From the NCBI RefSeq assembly GCF_036347055.1, contig NZ_CP108882.1, positions 1,116,001-1,180,000 on the forward strand: 64,000 nt of DNA. The letters run 5' to 3'. Every line of letters starts with the position of its first letter. Positions within the stretch are counted from its first letter, which is position 1. A program made the translations under genes and the position numbers. The notes below the pieces were generated by a model that was given only the letters and a program-made list of their open reading frames with translations, was not told the DNA's origin and searched no databases. This document shows positions 61,959 to 64,000 of this stretch, piece after piece. The DNA is from Streptomyces sp. NBC_00820. Lineage in GTDB: Bacteria > Actinomycetota > Actinomycetes > Streptomycetales > Streptomycetaceae.

Positions 61959-64000
61959 CGGGCACCGTCGCCGAGCAGATCGCGCACCGCGGCCGCCCGT
62001 GGTCCGGCGACACAGCCGAAGTGGTCGCCGTCGATGTCGTGGACGCGCAGGTCGCCGAGGCAGACGTCCTGCCAGTAGGCGGTCATGTCCTGCTGGAGGC
62101 CGGGCAGGAAACCGTACTGTCCGGTGTGCCGCAGGAACGTGATGTCGCCGGCGTAGGGCTGGGGCCGGTAGCGGGTCACCGCGAAGAGGCTGTGCCTGAA
62201 GACGTCGTAGCGCCGGGCGAGCCGGTCGCGGTCCAGCGGGCCGGTGAACTGCTCGGCGGCACGGGCGAGGATGTCGAGGCGTTCCGCGGGGTGTTGTCCG
62301 GCGAGGTCCTGGAAGTGCCGCGCGACCTTGTCGAAGGGGGCGCCGAGCCTGGCCAGGGCGCCGTTGCCCAGGCGGCCCGGGGTGGTTTCGAGCACGGCTG
62401 CGATGGCCTCGCCCAGGGTGTACGAGTCGGCCGGGAAGCCGACCGTGGCCGGATCGACTCCCAGGGACAGCGCGAAGGTGTACTCGGCGATCAGGTCGTC
62501 ATACACCTCGAAGGGCGGCCGGTAGCAGCTGATCACGGTCAGGTCGGTCACCTCGGCCCCGCCCTCGGCGAGAGCCCTGGCGACCTCGGTGGCGATCAGA
62601 CCGCCCATGCAGTAGCCGATCACCCGCAGGCGCCGCCGGCCGTCGGCGAGCAGCGTCCGCGCGTACTCGCCGCCCAGGCGGCTGATGAGCAGGGCCGGTT
62701 CCACCTCCAGATACCGGTCGGACGAGCCCGCCTCCAGGCCGATGAGCGCACCCCGCGCCGGTCGGCGCCGGTACTCGTCCAGCAGGGCCTGGTAGGGCAG
62801 CAGGGTGCCACTGCCGTCGTGCACCAGTACCGTCGCGGGGCGGTCCTCGGGGCCGTCGGCGAGCAGTGTCGGCGTCATCCGGGCGCCGCCGGTGCCGGGC
62901 CGCGGACTCGGCTCGGGCGAAGTCCGGGCTTCGCGAAGGAAGTTCGCGAGAGCGGCGATCGTCGGGCACTGGAGCATCTGCCGCAGCAGGTGCTCCCAGT
63001 CGATGCCGGCCGCCGCGGGTTCCTCCTCGCGCAGGCGCCCGACCAGCCGGGCCACCAGCAGTGAGTCGCCGCCGAGGCGGAAGAAGTCGTCGTCGCGGCC
63101 CACGTGGGGGCGTTCCAGCACCTGGGCCCAGAGCGCGGCCAGTCGGCGTTCGAGCTCGTCGGCGGGCCGCTGAGCGGCGGCGGTGCCCATGTCGGTCCGG
63201 CCGGACGCGGGCAGTCTGCGGCGCAGCCGGGCGCGGTCGGTCTTGCCGTTCGGGGTGAGCGGGAAGTCGTCGAGGATCTCCAGGTGGGACGGCAGCAGGT
63301 AGTCGGGCAGCCGCTGGGCGAGGTGGCGGGTGAGTTCCGCGTGGGTCAGCGCGGCGCGGTCGGTCTTCAGCCGGGTGAAGAACACCTGCTGCCCGGCGAG
63401 CGCCAGTGCGTCGTCCGGTGCGGGGAAGCACAGCTCCGGCTCGGCACCGGCCTGCGCCAGCAGGTCCGTCCACTGGCGGTGCGTCAGGAAGGTCTGGTCC
63501 CCGCTTCGTCGTACGTCGTCGAAGCCGGAGCTGAGTCCGTCGATGAACTCCATCGACACCAGCAGCGGATGACGCTCCAGCGTGGCCTCCATGAAGACCA
63601 GCCAGCCGCCCGGCGCGAGCAGTTCGCGCAGACGACGCAGGGTCTGCGCGGCGTCCTTGGAGTTGTGCAGGACGTTGGCGCACAGGACGACGTCGAAGGA
63701 GTTCGCGCCGAGCCCCTGCTCCGCGGCGTCCACGTTGATGTCGAAGAGCCCGTAGCGCACCCACGGGTACCGCTCGAAGCGTCTGCGCGCCTCTCCCAGG
63801 AAGAACCGGGAGATGTCGGTGAAGAGGTAGTCGACCTCGAACCCGGCCAGTTCGGGGATGAGGTCGATGCTGGTGCCGCCGACACCCGCGCCGACCTCCA
63901 GCACGCGCAGCGGTTCGCCGCCCTCGTGCCGGGCGGCCAGGGCGCGCAGCCCTGCCACGGCGACCCGGTTCAGTGAGCGGCTGACCAGGTTGTCGCGGTA
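61955..64000 (-). CDS. NRPS terminal module, C-terminal part (A-embedded MT, PCP, TE)
   Basis: The 5' end lies beyond the right edge; the open frame extends to 64000 (residues YRDNLVSRSLNRVAVAGLRAL). Domains in order: a methyltransferase (VLEVGAGVGGTSIDLIPELA and NVLHNSKDAAQTLRRLREL) inserted in an adenylation domain; the A-domain end SHLEILDDFPLTPNGKTDRA; a carrier protein DDDFFRLGGDSLLVARLVGR; and a thioesterase with VLVHDGSGTLLPYQ. The order resembles PchF of pyochelin synthesis. The TE nucleophile position reads GYCMGG: Cys instead of Ser. The A substrate (probably cysteine) cannot be read because the core is missing. Confidence 0.9.
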   Translation of the reverse strand, partial: YRDNLVSRSLNRVAVAGLRALAARHEGGEPLRVLEVGAGVGGTSIDLIPELAGFEVDYLFTDISRFFLGEARRRFERYPWVRYGLFDINVDAAEQGLGANSFDVVLCANVLHNSKDAAQTLRRLRELLAPGGWLVFMEATLERHPLLVSMEFIDGLSSGFDDVRRSGDQTFLTHRQWTDLLAQAGAEPELCFPAPDDALALAGQQVFFTRLKTDRAALTHAELTRHLAQRLPDYLLPSHLEILDDFPLTPNGKTDRARLRRRLPASGRTDMGTAAAQRPADELERRLAALWAQVLERPHVGRDDDFFRLGGDSLLVARLVGRLREEEPAAAGIDWEHLLRQMLQCPTIAALANFLREARTSPEPSPRPGTGGARMTPTLLADGPEDRPATVLVHDGSGTLLPYQALLDEYRRRPARGALIGLEAGSSDRYLEVEPALLISRLGGEYARTLLADGRRRLRVIGYCMGGLIATEVARALAEGGAEVTDLTVISCYRPPFEVYDDLIAEYTFALSLGVDPATVGFPADSYTLGEAIAAVLETTPGRLGNGALARLGAPFDKVARHFQDLAGQHPAERLDILARAAEQFTGPLDRDRLARRYDVFRHSLFAVTRYRPQPYAGDITFLRHTGQYGFLPGLQQDMTAYWQDVCLGDLRVHDIDGDHFGCVAGPRAAAVRDLLGDGAR

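Overview
The window is high-GC actinobacterial DNA and almost certainly Streptomyces. Supporting signs are frequent GTG starts, ATGA/GTGA gene overlaps, TTGTCCACA-type DnaA boxes, an actinobacterial-type gas vesicle operon, and typical Streptomyces families such as CsbD, DUF6131, AmaP/DUF6286, IS701, type III PKS and a coelibactin-like NRPS region. No species is claimed.

Layout. (1) 1-7340, chromosomal: the end of a ROK protein, an amino-acid permease with an acetamidase/formamidase, a Tat-exported amidase-2 enzyme, and a GAF regulator in front of an aldehyde dehydrogenase (ALDH). (2) 7341-32510, a genomic island inserted at the 3' end of the ALDH gene. A 61-bp copy of the ALDH 3' end recurs at 32450-32510, and a decayed tyrosine integrase lies next to the intact ALDH. 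Cargo is stress-related: two CsbD proteins, a hemerythrin protein, a small membrane protein, an eight-gene gas vesicle operon (gvpO-A-F-G-J-L-S-K) with two divergent accessory genes, a five-gene Asp23/AmaP envelope operon, an SRPBCC protein with a phytoene-desaturase-like enzyme, and a secreted SGNH hydrolase. It also holds an IS701 element, half of a tRNA-Ser gene and many broken genes. (3) 32511-37151, a second, more decayed island ending in a third diverged ALDH 3'-end copy at 37091-37151; it holds a GNAT enzyme, a PIG-L deacetylase and fragments of a phage methylase, IS3, IS5 and a Ser/Thr kinase. (4) 37152-53235, chromosome again: amidase, two oxidoreductases, a Mrr-like nuclease, a type III PKS/methyltransferase/flavoenzyme operon with a divergent UbiA prenyltransferase (probable phenolic lipid or quinone pathway), deoxynucleoside kinase, threonine aldolase with an XRE-cupin regulator, a cation/proton antiporter and a VOC protein. 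(5) 53236-64000, specialised metabolism: a B12-binding radical SAM enzyme overlapping a flavin-dependent halogenase-like enzyme, a small secreted protein, a 167-bp MITE-like hairpin, then a thiazoline-siderophore-type operon (methyltransferase, type II thioesterase, thiazolinyl imide reductase, saccharopine-dehydrogenase-like protein, terminal NRPS module) running off the right edge.

How it fits together. The ALDH 3' end has acted as a repeated integration site. The left element lost mobility through an IS insertion and a frameshift in its integrase, and its cargo now sits as a fixed stress/gas-vesicle island. On the right, the adjacency of a halogenase-like enzyme and a cobalamin radical SAM enzyme to a thiazoline NRPS suggests a tailored member of the pyochelin/yersiniabactin/coelibactin family. 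This is inference, because the cluster is cut at the window edge.
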